This document shows, piece after piece, positions 36,614 to 49,225 of a stretch of DNA of 64,000 nucleotides. The stretch comes from Misgurnus anguillicaudatus. Its lineage: Eukaryota; Chordata; Actinopteri; Cypriniformes; Cobitidae. A program made the position numbers and the translations under genes. The stretch is taken from NCBI RefSeq assembly GCF_027580225.2, contig NC_073355.2:16299501-16363500 (forward strand). Reading direction: 5' to 3'. Below the pieces are notes generated by a model. The model saw nothing but the letters and a program-made list of their open reading frames with translations, was not told the DNA's origin and did no database searches. How positions within the stretch are numbered: position 1 is the stretch's first letter; each line of letters starts with the position of its first letter.

Positions 36614-39325
36614 AAAACCTGCCTGTGGCCTTAGATGCTGGGAAAGGCTCCAACCTTCCCGTGACCCTGCAGGGTGCATGCGGCTTTAGGGAAAAATATC
36701 AAACATACAGTACATCCTGTATACTCGAGGAGTTCATGATCTTTTATGTATTTTTAAATGTGATCTGTTAGTGACAATGTTAATGAGCTCATGGGATTTG
36801 AAGGCACATTGATGGGAAGGAAAATTTAAGCATTTGCCGAGTTGTGGTATTTCGCTATTATACAGCTACCTGTCTTACATTGTCACATACTGACAGCAAG
36901 TAACATGACATCTCATAAAGAAACCGCTGTGGGAATGACTGCTCTCATCTATAACCTTTCTCTAAAACTCATTCAATACCTGGAGACATTTTGCTTTTCA
37001 AAGCCCTTTCTCTTTTTGTAATACCCTCATTACTGTGGAATATATTTAATCAATCCAGATAGGAGCAGTTGGGTAAACTTTTTATATTATTTAAATCGTT
37101 TTTACCATTGCGGTTATGTACAGTTGATCGATTGCACACAAAAACTACAAATAGAATTATAATATTTAATTTAATTAATAAAATGTATGTATTATTTTGA
37201 TTTTGCTTTTTAATTTGGATTTTGATGATACAAATTATTATTATTATTATTATTTATTAAGAGTTATGTTTGATATATCCAATAAATAAGCATGTTTTCA
37301 TGGCAAATGCTGTTGTACAATATTTTTCAGGGTGTCTGTTTCTTAAATGCTTTGTTTTGATAAATTCATTACTGTTTAACTGACATTTTACTAACAAGAT
37401 ATTTTAGATCACTGTAATTAGAAAATGTAAAAAGATAGCTATACAGAGTATGCACTTATTGTATTGCCTAAACTGAAATGGTAGAAGTAGAAATAAAAAG
37501 AAATAAAGAAACAAAAGTAAATTAGTTATACAAAAAGTTCATTAGATCATAATTTCTACCATTATATATTATATTCTTAGTTTCCATGACTACAAGACAG
37601 CTTAATAGAAAACTCTGTAATGGATCACATTGTATTCATCTCGCTGAAGGTCTGTGTATTTCTGATGCAAAATTTCCATCAATTAATGAACAACTCAGAC
37701 TTTTCATTGAGTTGTTTGCTTCGCTGGAGTTCATCACTACTTTCAAGTATTCCATATTTTCGAAAGGATTATATATAAATGTTTCTCTTCATAAACATTA
37801 CAGTTGCGATGCATTTTGGGATAGCCTTCTCCGTGAACCTTTTTGTCAACGCTTTTTAAGATTTAGCATGACTAATCTATTTACATTGTAGTCCTGATGT
37901 CTGAAGCACTTGCTGTACAATATCCTCACTAAACATTCTGAATACCGAATCCATCCCACACTGTCTCACCACGTCTGACAGGACACGCAAAGGTGAATTT
38001 AGCAGCGCGTGTCCCCGGTGAACTCGGCATGCTGGCGTCACAGTCCAAGCTTCTCTGTGATCTCTCAAATATGATTCAGATGCACCAGGGTGTGACTTTA
38101 ATCATAAATAAAAGCTACACCTATATGTTGCGTCTGAGTAGATATTTTAGGGGAAGCGTCGAGATAACGTTAAATCACAGGAGCAGGTGCCTTACAAGTA
38201 GCGCAGTCCACTCAGTCAAGCGTGCGGTGCCAAAATCCACCGAGCAGACAGCATACGAAATTTACAGCACCGTCGATGACACGCAAACGACATCGTTCTT
38301 TTGGTTTTCCTGGTCTCCATATTGTTTATACACCATGAATCTCACAGCGTCTCTTTTCTCTGCACTTCACCTATGAAAGCATAAAACGCCTCGGGCTGCT
38401 CTCGTGCAACAAACAATGCATCACGCTGTCCGTAGACGAGAGAGCCTGAAAAAAAATCACTTAAGCCACAGGCCGCCACCACCGCTCTGCTTTCAGAAAG
38501 AACCGAAGTTGAACATGATTTTGCAAAATGAGAAGAGAAACATTGTGATATATGAATATTCACTTGAGTTTAGAATTATGGATGTGCTTCCTGAAGAGGG
38601 AAGAAAGAGAGAACATTAATTACACACATCAAGCAAGAAATCTTTTTAATGGCTATCAGCATCAAAGCTAATGGAGGACTCAAAACTGATCCTTGGAGAA
38701 TACTCGATTGCGGATGTGTGTGTATGTTCTCTTCCATTGTTTCTGTGTTCTTAAAAATTGGCAGAAAGTGTTCAGCTCAATCTGTTATTCTCAAAAGAGC
38801 ATGGTTTGCTCGAGGAAGAAGCAACATGTTGGTCTGCCCTGCTGAATAATCATCATTAGAAATGCTATTCCCCCCAAATATTAAAAAGGAACAGACCGTG
38901 CAATAAGCACAGCTCTACGGCTCTGCCTTGATTTTAGGGACCAATGAAATCACTTATTGGAGGCAGACATTCTCTCAGATGTTAAGATGTATGAATTATG
39001 CAGAAATCAGCTGTTACAATATTTATAAGCATGTATAAATATTTTTAATGGATATGAGAATATTAATTTCATTGTATCTCATATAATAGTTCACGTGTTC
39101 AGTATGCATACAGAAAAATAAATTGATAGTTAATGCACATACTAGTGTTTTCTTAATCAACATTAACGTATAAGGTTATTATAACAATATATAAGTATAA
39201 GAGAAGGTTTACATTTTTGATACCATATTTGATACCCACTTGTCTAGTGCTATGTGCAATGATATTTCGTGTCTGTATGGTTTCATAAAAAGCCTTTTAC
39301 ATATGTCATTTTTGTTTTACAAAAT
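36614..39325. other. Intronic DNA; candidate regulatory block 38000-38600
   Basis: 36700-37900 is AT-rich, with a short (TTA)n at about 37230-37255. 38000-38600 is GC-richer and balanced (AGCAGCGCGTGTCCCCGGTG near 38000; GCGTGCGGTGCCAAAATCCA near 38220). I recognise no repeat there. No coding exon is supported despite several open frames of 100-127 codons. Confidence 0.3.
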
Positions 39326-39329
39326 GTTC

Positions 39330-39560
39330 TTTGTAAGAAAGAAAGGTACAAAACTGTACCTTTTCTGTTTCTGGGGTGGTACCCTAAGGTATTTTGTACC
39401 TTTATTGAACATACAATGTTGTACCACATTACTGCACCTTAAGGATATATTGTGTACCTTTGAAGGTACAGGTAACTGTTTTGTACCCCTAAAATGTATC
39501 TGGTATACAAAATTGTTCCTTAAAGTACACAATAGGTCCTTAGGGTATAATATTGTACAC
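39330..39560. repeat. GTACC-type interspersed repeat, copy 2
   Basis: Many alternating GGTAC / GTACC motifs (AAGGTACAAAACTGTACCTT at the left, TACACAATAGGTCCTTAGGG at the right). The 115-codon open frame across it is a by-product. Confidence 0.6.
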
Positions 39561-39587
39561 AAAACAGCAAAAGTTTTTAACTATTAA

Positions 39588-40372
39588 CTCTTTCCCCCCA
39601 GTGACAAGTTAACTCGTCAATAAAGAGAAAACGCTTCCCTGCCAATGATGAGTTTTTCCGGCAATCTATATTTCCGCTATTATCCAAGTGGCACTCTTAC
39701 CCAACTTATAAAACCTGGAAGTTTTATCTGAGGGCAAACAGTTCAAACTCCGTGTATGTTTTGAAGATCAGTCTAAATCTGATCTCTATCAAAAGTCATT
39801 CACAAAAATTGTATTATCTCAGTGTTTTTGAAGAAACCTACCCATATTTGAAAAGTGATAAACAAGAAAAAAATACGTTTTTTGTTTGAAAGCAGAGGGT
39901 CTGTTCTTTCATTTGATATATTGTATGTTTACATATTTAAAGAAGAACATTTTCTGGAAGGCATTAAACTTTTTTGAAAATCATAAAAATGCTTCCGCTG
40001 GCTGGCAACTTTTTTAAAAAACACTGGCAGGACTACTATTATCATTAATATTATTGATATTATATTAAGATTACCATTATCAATATTACTATTATTATTA
40101 TTTTTTTCTTTTTTTTTCTTTTTTTTATTACTATTATTATTGCTATTACTACTACTATTATCACCCTCCTTATCCATCTAATTATGTCTGTTGTATTTAT
40201 GCTCCTTTATTCAAAACGTTTCCACTCTTAAATCCTTACTCTTACTGGTTGTTATGTGTTTTGTGGATCTATGTATTTGTTTTTGCATTTCACTTCTAAT
40301 CTGTAAATATTGTAATTGTATGTTTGCAAAATAAAAAAAAATAAAATAAAAAACGCTGGCAGGAAAAAAATT
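39588..40372. repeat. CTCTTTCCC-type TTAA element, interrupted copy
   Basis: TTAA at 39584-39587 precedes CTCTTTCCCCCC. The body (AATCTGATCTCTATCAAAAG, AGAAGAACATTTTCTGGAAG) matches the intact copy 59183-59589. The right end is split by the insertion 40033-40347, and its final bases are lost after 40372. A third, partial copy lies at 45640-45730. Confidence 0.7.
40033..40347 (+). mobile_element. Retro-insertion with A-rich tail and 17-bp TSD
   Basis: The 17-bp repeat AAAAAACRCTGGCAGGA flanks the insert (40016-40032 and 40348-40364, one mismatch). The insert ends in GCAAAATAAAAAAAAATAAA, an A-rich 3' tail. Its 5' half is simple-sequence (TTATTA, long T runs). A long target duplication plus A tail indicates target-primed reverse transcription, probably a 5'-truncated LINE 3' end or a LINE-mobilised transcript. 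No coding sequence remains. Confidence 0.7.
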
Positions 40373-40660
40373 CAAAGATAAAGAAATTGTTCTTTTAAAA
40401 ACCTTTGTATGAATGTTTTTTAGAAACACAAAAATTGTATAGTATGTATTTGACAATCTAAGCCCCCCAACCCTTAACATCCATCTTTCCTTTCGATTTT
40501 GCCATTACGTTACATTAAGAAAGAGTGAGCAAAATTAAAATAATTATTTAACATAAGAGAATATTTTAACTACCTTAAATTGGCATTGTAAGCATATAAT
40601 ATTTTAAAAAATCTATTGCATCAAGCCTTGTGTAGCACCTTTATTGTAGCACATTAGGGA
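40373..40660. other. AT-rich intronic DNA
   Basis: Short AT-rich spacer; nothing recognised. Confidence 0.35.
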
Positions 40661-40894
40661 TGGCTTCCCGGACTGGGATAACCATAAGCCAGGACTAAGC
40701 CTTAGTTATATTAGGAAATATAAATAATTTTAACAAACATGCTTTACTTAAACATTACTTGTGTGCATTTTAAGGCAAAACAAAGGGCACTGATGTATTT
40801 TAAGATATGTCAGTGCAAGTTGTTTTCAGTTTGTACAGCTTCTACATTTATTTTAGTCAAGGACTAGTCTAATCCCTGTCTGGGAAACCGCCCC
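40661..40894. repeat. GTTTCCCGG-family repeat, copy 3 (both ends present)
   Basis: The left end GGCTTCCCGGACTGGGAT and right end ATCCCTGTCTGGGAAACCGC are inverted. The middle matches 27524-27735. This is the reference copy for the family in the window. Non-coding. Confidence 0.7.
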
Positions 40895-41914
40895 ATTATG
40901 TATGACAAAAGTATATTTTAAAATGTAAATGAGTTTTGTTGCAAAGCAAGATTTCAGTTTTTTACATTTTTCAAAAATCTTGTTATTTTGATTGTGAATT
41001 CCAATTAATTTTAATCAAACTGCAGCTGGTTTGTTTTGATTTAAGCCTTCATAACTAAAAAGTACAGCTAAGTAGCACAATAAAACAAAATAAAACATGA
41101 TGATATAATAATGAACATGTTTTGAAAAAAATATAAGACTGATTTATTTTGTTTTAAAACCAAATTATTCAAATCATGCTGTCAATCAATTAATGAGACA
41201 TCAAAAAGTAATTATAAAATAATTATAAAATAAAAATCGAAGTATAATGCTGTAGTATATGCATAACTGACATTTTTTTTAGTTAAACTGTCTGCTACAA
41301 TGCATTAAAACACATAAACTCCGACAACACAATTGTATCGCTCTACTGGAACAACTGTTTAAATCTGTCATTTGTTATGCGACAGAATTTTGCAGCCTCA
41401 TTTGGTGCTGTTGTTTGCTCTCTTACACGCCTCGACTAAATTATGCGCTTGCAAATTGTTGATGCATTAAACTAGGACGCTTTCCAAAATTCCGCTCTAA
41501 AAGAAGGCTCAGCCTTAATTGGCAACAGAAAAGTGGAGATCCGGGAAACTGGCAGCCTTCGCTCCTTTTCCCGAGTTGCAAAATAAATAAAATGTGCGGG
41601 TTCGGCCGAGCCAGCTTTCTTTTAACTTTCATTCCTGCGATTCTTATGCCAAATTCAGTTGAGCTGTGCAGTGTTTAACCTCTCCACCCCCAGATCCCAA
41701 CGGCTCGGGCTGGAATCTCCTCACAGAAATGAAAGCAGTGGTGGGTGGCGCTAGGGGAATTGAATGAGGAATTCTGAATGACGGTGAGATAATTGGGCCC
41801 TGTTCAAGCTCGTGCTTTCTCTGTCTCTCTCTCTGTCTACGTTTGGATCAAGAGAAGAAGGTAGAAGGCTTACTCAGCACATCTGAGCACCTTTAAGAGC
41901 AGATACATGTACTC
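40895..41914. other. Intronic DNA; candidate regulatory block 41440-41900
   Basis: 40895-41430 is very AT-rich. 41440-41900 is balanced (AGCCTTAATTGGCAACAG, GGTGAGATAATTGGGCCCTG) and shows no repeat structure until a short CT tract at 41815-41835. Confidence 0.3.
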
Positions 41915-42050
41915 TAAAAAGTGCTGGGTAGTTTTTGACCCAAGACTGGGTCTATGTTGGACAGAACACACCGCTGGGTTAAAATGGTCCAATGCCGGGT
42001 TGTTTTAACCCAATTGCTGAGTTGTTGCTGGACCCAATAACCAAGCAATT
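41915..42050. repeat. TGGGTT-type short interspersed repeat, copy 3
   Basis: Mirrored GTGCTGGGTAGTTTTTGACC and GGTTGTTTTAACCCAATTGC, as in 12852-13020. Confidence 0.55.
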
Positions 42051-42115
42051 GTCGAAATGAACCACAAACACATTTTCATATGTTTTTTTTTCCTTAAATA
42101 GGTATCATTAGGTAC

Positions 42116-42712
42116 TAGTGATGTAGTACTTGAGACCGGTCTCATAGATTTCTGCTTTTTCTGACTGGTCTCGGACTTGTTCCTTGAAAGACTCGGTCTT
42201 GACTCGGTCTCGGACCACAGTGAGAGGAAAAGGACTTGTAATTTCAGACCGGGTCCTCGAGACCAATGCATTTTTTTATGTTCATATAAAAACCACATAA
42301 CAACAATAATAATAAAATTCAATGTTGATGGGCATTATTTGAAAATGACATCCCATGGTGCAATGCAAAGATACTGCATAAAATCGGGAAATATTGGAAA
42401 ATGATAAAAGCATTGTCCATATTTAGACGTTAAGACTGCTCCTCTAAACAATTCCCAATCTAGCTTAGTCTGTATGCCTAACTGTTGATTATTAACTGGG
42501 TTGATATTAAATCATGAATATGAAAACTGACATGTTTTTATGGTCTTGGTCTCGACTCCTAAAGGACTCGGCCTCGACTCAGACTCGCTTCCTCAAAGAC
42601 TCGGTCTTGACTTGGACTCGACTGTATTTGAAAACCAACGTACTCGGTCTCGACCCTTCAAAGACTCAGTATTGACTCGAACTCTGCATAGGCGGTCTCG
42701 TCCCCATCACTA
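42116..42712. mobile_element. hAT-like non-autonomous element with perfect 8-bp TSD
   Basis: The ends TAGTGATGTAGTACTTGAGACC (left, first 8 bases inverted at the right) and GGTCTCGTCCCCATCACTA are flanked by TTAGGTAC at 42108-42115 and 42713-42720. Both flanks are rich in GACTCGGTCTCGACTC repeats. 597 bp, no transposase. Confidence 0.85.
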
Positions 42713-42720
42713 TTAGGTAC

Positions 42721-44102
42721 TTCATTTAGTGCACAGCTGGATTTTATCAAATTTAAACAGTAAAATTCAGCACTTTTGATAAATACGCCACTTTTGTTAA
42801 TGAAATCAATGAAATCTCTAATTAAATTAAACTCAGCTTCTGTTATACATCCTCTGAATTGCACTTTTGGTTGATTGCAAGCGCATAAATTATTGTTTGA
42901 TTTACACCCTAATTATTTGTTGTTAAGAGTGGTTCACAAGATCACGATTTTAAACTTTGTGTATTTTTTAAGCACTGATACACTTACAAAACATAAAGGC
43001 TGGGTGGGTTTGCTGATATTTCCCAGGTCGTCTGCTTTGCATCCCTGATCCAAGAATGACGTCCTTGACACCTACTGGGAAAATCTCCTGTAAGCGCTGG
43101 ACCTTGAGGCGTGTTTACCCACAGGATCCGCGAACGGTGACACATGCTTTTACTCCGACTAATAAATCATCGACGGGCTGATGTGCATCGACGGCAATGC
43201 GCTGTCAGTTTTGATACTTGATTAGCATTTCTGTCACTTTGCTTTACACTTAACATAACTCCAGCTGCGCGACTCAATCGGGGCCGTTCTGTGGCATGAC
43301 AATGACGAGCCATTGCTCAACCTGACAGGCTGACGTGGCACCGTGTCCATTATGAGAAAGGACAGGCATCTGAGGGCTCTGTGTACTCGCCGAAAGAGCC
43401 CTCGCAGTCGCCTAATAGCCGGTGCGTATCAAACATCAGAATTATTGATTCTAAAAACAGCAGGCTTACTCATCGCTTTTGGCTGTTTTGGAAAGCTTTA
43501 TCGAGCGTTTGTGTGTGGTATTAAATGAGTTGTTTAACAGCCGCGTGAGCGTGCACTGGCGACGGAGTTTATGGTTCATTGGCACCTTGTAGCTGTTGAG
43601 TTGCATATGGCAGCTCCCACCTTTAACATGCTAATGAGGAGGTGTTGTGAATAAGCTCTTCATATTTTCACTCCCCTGCTCGATCTCCAGGGCGGTCGGC
43701 CTGAGTCAGACCTACTAACTGTGAAACGCTTTCTAAACCGAGATGCCAAGGACAGACGCTAAGACTTTGCGGTCTGTTCCAGCTACTCGCTGTGTCTTAG
43801 GCACTTTTCACGGCTGTGAATGCCATTTTGTCGTTGGAAGTCGGATTGTGCCAGCCACACTTTAACAAAATCTTAGCTGCCTTAAATATTTAAGTTAAAT
43901 CAAAGTCATTTGAACTTAAAACTTAAACTTTGTCTATTAGATTAAGTAATTTCAGTATAATTATAATTAAGTAAGTAAATTGGAAAAGCTTAACCTAATT
44001 TGTCTGTCTCTCTGCCTTATGCCAGCTATTACAGCCTGGTCTCACTGTTAATCCGTAGTATTAATTATATTTTTAACCCTTTACCTGCACAGCCCATTTT
44101 GA
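42721..44102. other. Intronic DNA; candidate regulatory block 43000-43860
   Basis: 43000-43860 is GC-balanced, repeat-free and motif-rich: TTGATTAGCATTTCTGTC (43218), CTGACAGGCTGACGTGGCAC (43320s) and AACATGCTAATGAGGAGGTG (43625). These are typical of deeply conserved vertebrate enhancers. Of all blocks in the intron this one looks most constrained by eye. Proof needs alignment. Confidence 0.35.
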
Positions 44103-44132
44103 GTGTGTGTGTGTGTGTGGGGGGGGGGGGGG
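44103..44132. repeat. (GT)n followed by a run of 14 G
   Basis: GT repeats at 44103-44118 run into G14 at 44119-44132. Similar homopurine G runs occur at 4229-4241 (13), 12233-12242 (10) and 52933-52946 (14). Confidence 0.9.
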
Positions 44133-44815
44133 TAAAATGGTGATGTACCCCTTCAAATTAATATAACTGTGGCATTTTGGGTCTAGAAGCCTAATTTAGG
44201 TCTTGTTTTAAAGAAAACACTTTAAAGTTTTTTACAGAAGTGTCTGGAGGTGAAAATATGAAATAAGAAAAAAATGTTATAGCAGTTTAAATCTATTGTA
44301 ATAAATAAAAAATATTGCAATATATTATTTATTTTATACATAAAATTAGAAAAAGAGGTTTGTGTTGGTTTGCTGTGAGGGTTGCTGCATACTCTTGTCA
44401 GAAATGAATAAATTACAGTCACTGCATTATTATTACTGCTAAAAGGTTTAAAACTACATTCTTAGACCTTTCAAACAATATATAGTTTGTCGTGATAGAT
44501 TAACATTTACATGAAAAATATTGAAGTAAACTATGGTGTCCCGCTCACGGGACAGTGCCAGTTAACAAGTTTTAACTTTCAAAAACACAAAACATACTTT
44601 TGTATGTTTAGAGAGATGACTTTGCAACATTTAATCGTAGCATTATTATGTTTTTACAGCTACAAAATATGAAACATTTACAAATCCTTCATATAAGATT
44701 TCCTATAATTTACCTTTAACCATTTTATCGATAATGTTATCACCCTAACCTTACCCCAATCCTAAACGCAAACCCTTTTAATACAAAATCTGTAAAATAT
44801 GTAATGTATTATTTT
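44133..44815. other. AT-rich intronic DNA
   Basis: Nothing recognised apart from dispersed AT-rich tracts. Confidence 0.35.
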
Positions 44816-45277
44816 TAGGGATGTAACGATTCAATCACGATTCAATCGCGGTCCTCATTAAAAATGCCTGTCTGAAATCGATTCTGAATCGCAAGGCTGC
44901 GATTCTTTGTTTTATGCACAGCTTGTGCTTGTATTAAGGCATTTGGTCAGTAGGAAGTCCTTATCAATCTAAAATCATTATGAGTCGGAGTCGTTTATAA
45001 CGTGCATTTAAAAAAGCAACACTCGTTAAACAAAATCATTCAAAATATTCTTTATTATCATGAAAATACCTGAAACAATCTGAAGAACAACGTATAAATA
45101 TTCATGTGTAGAAATTTCCTGGAATAGCGTTTGTAATGCTACTTCTTGTGTGGTACAAAGGGAGTTTCTGCACGGGAGCGCCCCCTGGCGTTCGGATGTG
45201 CCAAGATTTCACCGTAATTCATTCAAATTCATTCATTGAGAAAACGCGCATTTGCACGATGAATCGTTACACCCCTA
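44816..45277. mobile_element. hAT-like MITE with perfect 8-bp TSD
   Basis: The ends TAGGGATGTAACGATTCA and TGAATCGTTACACCCCTA (inverted, one mismatch within the first bases) are flanked by ATTATTTT at 44808-44815 and 45278-45285. CAATCACGATTCAATCGCGG repeats lie inside the left end. 462 bp, non-coding. Confidence 0.85.
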
Positions 45278-47147
45278 ATTATTTTTATATTCTGCATTAA
45301 ATGGACAGAAATGTGTAGAAGAATTTTAGTAACAATATAGCATTTTAAATATATTTAAGCTCATAATACATTCCTACCCCTAAACCTACCCAAAAACGTT
45401 TATTATAAAACGGCTCATTCTGATTCTTCATTCTGATTGGTTGAAACGCGTTCTAAGCCGTGATAAAATACCCCGGTAAACCCACGGTTCAGACCGCATC
45501 ACAAGTATCATTGCGCCACTGTTGCTGCGTACTGATTTATGAAAATAAACACCACAGTTTTTAATCATAGTTTTAATTTTTCTACATTTGCACAATTATG
45601 GCGATATCCAGATAAATGTTAATAAATATTGTTGAGTCATTTCGTCAATAAAGAGAAAACGTTCTCTGAGGTTTTTTTTGTCTTAAATTGATATTTCCGC
45701 TATTATCCACTAGATGGCAATCTTACCCAACTTACTCTTTAGACGAGAACGCGACGGTAGATCGTTTTTAAGATTTTCACTCTGAAGGGTGGTTTCACTT
45801 TTTTGCGTTTTTAAGCCTCCAAAACGCCGTCGCCGTGTAAACAAAAGGCACATCCGATAAAATATTTTTACGTTTTCACCCTCGAGCGTTCTCGTGTAAA
45901 CAGGCCCTTAGAGGTGGCAGCACAAACGTGCATTTTCGTCGTGGACTAAGAAAAGCCCTGTCCGGAAAACCGCCTCGTACTATTATAAATAAAGGGCGTA
46001 ATCACAATAATTTCTTTATTGCGAAAAATCAAAAGCAGTACCAGATGTACTGTAGTTAAAATGACGATGTGCTGCAGCCTTCTCTGGAATATATGAAGTA
46101 CAGAGAAGTATTAAAATTATTAATTCATGAAAACGTTGATTCTTCTTCACTCTGTCAAGGCGTTCATTTCAAATTTCAAAGGTTGACTGAAAGATGGCAA
46201 TGTCACACAAAACCACACTTTACGTAAAAATACATACGTATCTGCATGAGATCATGTTATCTATTATGAATTGAATGTGATGAATATTTAAATTCAGTAA
46301 ATCGATTCTAGAGGTTTTGTAAACATTTGTACAAGCTGTCCAAAAAGTGTAAAAACCCATATAAAGTCTTTTTTTGTGGTTTACTGTATTGTATAAAATC
46401 ATCATACATAATGTAAAGAACATTCTGTGGAAAATAACCTTGATTTATTTCATATTGACTGAGTAAGGTCAAGTCAAAGATTAAAATTAAATTAAAAAAC
46501 AATAATTGATGCTCCTAATCTTATAATTAGATTATGAGACTTTAGCCTGGATTTCACAGACAGGGTCACATATTATAATTCTTTAATTATGAAGTGTGTA
46601 CATACATACACCAATTTATATTTGTGGCATACTGTTTTTCATTCAGACCCTCTGGTGTGTTTTTTTACAGTACATTAAACACACAAAGCTGTTCCTCTGG
46701 GTCTGCTGGTTCTCTGTGATTTGTTTCTGAGTTGGCAAAAGGCTGCGCTCCAGTGCCTGACCCTTGCCCAGGGGCAGATGACCTGTACTGTACCGAATAT
46801 AGAAAATCCTCTTCGTAGATTTCCCACAGAGAGGTTGTAATAATATGTAGTGAATATTCGAAATGTGAGAAGGTTGTACATTTATCATTCAGTGACTTTC
46901 AGAATTGTTCTACAAAAGGTTACATAAACGCTTTGCTTTACCTTTTGACAGACAAACCTCTGGCAACAAATTGGACCGAGGTAGAGTTTCAATTCAAAGC
47001 CCATGTATCGGTATAATTGAATACATTCAGACAACCTGTTTGCCAAACACCATCTGCAGGTGCAGTCAAAGTGAATCTCCATGTTCTCCAGTAAGAGCTA
47101 AGGCACAAATAAGGTCACCATTTAAAGCACCACTCTATAAACTTATG
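45278..47147. repeat. Mosaic of repeat fragments and ordinary intron
   Basis: 45395-45560 contains TGATTGGTTGAAACGCGTTC, a dispersed fish repeat type. 45640-45730 is a partial copy of the CTCTTTCCC element (TATTTCCGCTATTATCCACT). 45755-45985 carries further repeat-like text (GTTTTTAAGCCTCCAAAACG, GTCCGGAAAACCGCC). 46000-47140 is AT-rich with no recognised boundaries. Assignments are by resemblance only. Confidence 0.4.
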
Positions 47148-47855
47148 GTACATTTACACAACAACAACGTCATAAAAACTAAAAGGTTGTTTAAACAGAT
47201 CCTAAAAAAGCTGCTCTATGTATGCCAGGCCAGTAGTTGGCGATGTCACTTTGTAAAGAAATAAAAAAGCATGTGAATCTCACGAAAATCCATGTTATAG
47301 TCACGAAAAATGTGATCACTTCATCCGTGTCAATGTAACGGAATTCAGCTTTTTTCCGTGTCACTCCCACGGATTTCTCATGTCGTTTTATGTATTGTTT
47401 TCTCATAGTTTTTCTTCCTATTTTATTTCCATTGTCGCTTAACTTTCTGTTACATTTTTAGACATCCTTACCCAAACCCCAACTCCAGGCGAGAATAGTT
47501 TTAAAAGCGGAAGAAAAACATGTAGAAACCAATACATAAAAGTACAAATCTAACCCCAACCCCAAGCGACAATGATTTGAAAAAAAAAAAACAAACATAA
47601 AATGACATGAGAAATCCGCGGGAGTGACATAGAAAAGACATTCGTGCACCCGGCACAGAAAAAAGCTGAATTCCATGACATGGACACGGATGAAGTGATA
47701 ACATTTTCCTTGACAGATTTCCATGAGATCATGTTTCAACCCCATCTACATTTTTACAAGTTTGAGTTTTTATGCCACTTAAATGTTGTTGTCATGTAAA
47801 CAAAGGGCCAAAACCTATAAAAAGTTTTTAGTTTAAAAACGGTCCCTTATTTGAC
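47148..47855. repeat. Nested foldback repeats
   Basis: Inner arms at about 47311-47385 and 47605-47700 mirror each other (ATGAAGTGATCAC-type and GAAATCCG(C/T)GGGAGTGACA text). The right arm carries about 26 extra bases. Outer pieces at about 47148-47200 (ACAACAACAACGTCATAAAA) and 47760-47855 (mirror) suggest an older element around it. Boundaries are approximate and no target duplication was confirmed. Confidence 0.45.
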
Positions 47856-49027
47856 CCGATTAACCCACGCTTTGAATTTGATTAATTGGATGTCAGAGAG
47901 ACTGAACACAACTTGCACAGAAAGCAAAATCTTTCATTAATATTCCTACATGATGTGTTTAACGAGAAAATTGTCTGATAATACGGCTAACTGCTTTGCA
48001 TCTGCTAAAGTTGTTACTTTGTGCCGATTAAATGTTTTATGGCCTATAGGTGGTGATTAGACATTAACATAGTTAGAGCTCCATTAAGATAATGCAAAGA
48101 TGTTGTATATAACAAAGCTATTTGCTTGCAGTGACCTTTTTGTTCCAGTAATTTTAACAGCCTCATTTGTCATACAAATGCTTGTCGTATTAGTTGTCAT
48201 ATGTATTTGGGTATCATAGTGTCACCACTAATGGCCTTTTAGTGCTGGCAGCTGTACGTCTGTTGCGCTGTTACAACGAGCATTAGTGGGATCGTACAGG
48301 GAGTCCGTCCCTTTTGGTCTCACCCTTGGACTTTTTCGCACATCTGAATCACACCTGCCCCGGCGCTACGCATCAGGCCGTCTCAGCCCACTTAGCTAGG
48401 CTCCCTTGATCTTCAGCTGTACCCTCAACCGTGCTGGCCCCTTATCAACTATGACACGCGTATCACTATCTTCATTTAAAGTTTAGCCGTGTCTGGCTGT
48501 GTCAGTCCCAGATGCTGTGTCAAGCACATATCATACATGTTTTGCTAAGGATGTATCAAGCACAGTGGCAAGTGTATTATCAATTTGTGTTAGTTTAGGG
48601 TTCACTATTAACTAATTGCTTATTAGCATGCTTATTAAGCAAAATATTGACTGTTCGAGACATTGTTTCCATAATGCTGGATTCATTGGGAAGCTGAACA
48701 AGCTTACATTTCCCTCACAAACAAAAACACACTTCTCTGGTGCTGTTGATTTCATGTCAGCTCTTGGTTGGTGTGTGCGTGCGCTATTCCGGGTGTAATG
48801 CCCATATAAGGACTTCCACTGTACTTGCACTAAAATTGTCCATAAATCTCTCATGTTCGAAAAAAAAAACCTTTCAGAAACTTGTATGAACCCTGGCGAG
48901 TGCATTCAGCACTTTTTTGACACTTTACTTATGTTTAGCATGAGGAATCCAACTCTTTGGCATTGTTAATAAGTCAGAATGCATGATATAGCTTTAGACC
49001 CTCCATTTAATAGTGATAAGAAGCAGC
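47856..49027. other. Intronic DNA, nothing firm
   Basis: Mostly ordinary sequence. 48590-48640 (GGGTTCACTATTAACTA, GCTTATTAGCATGC) resembles a fragment of a fish hAT MITE. No gene or RNA. Confidence 0.3.
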
Positions 49028-49225
49028 CCAGTCTCACAAAATTTCGTGACATAGTCACGTAACTTTTTGATTCTTTTTTCGTGATATTGTCACGAATTTC
49101 CGCGTTTTTTGTGATCATATCACAAATTTTTGTTTATCTGTCATTGTCACGTATTGGTTACTCAACTGTTTTGTCCTATTGTTTTTACCATTGTCGCTTT
49201 GGTTTAGGGTTAGATTTACAAGTGA
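49028..49225. repeat. TCGTGACATAGTCACG-type interspersed repeat
   Basis: Dense alternating TCACGA / TCGTGA words from 49036, then GTTTTACCATTGTCGCTTTG-like text also seen near 47430. Related to the inner element at 47311-47700. Non-coding. Confidence 0.45.

Noticed and set aside
37993..38376. 127-codon open frame
   Set aside because: No domain or bias. The region is retained only as a possible noncoding regulatory block.
39929..40177. Asn/Lys-rich minus-strand open frame
   Set aside because: Translation of TTATTA and T-run simple sequence in the retro-insertion.
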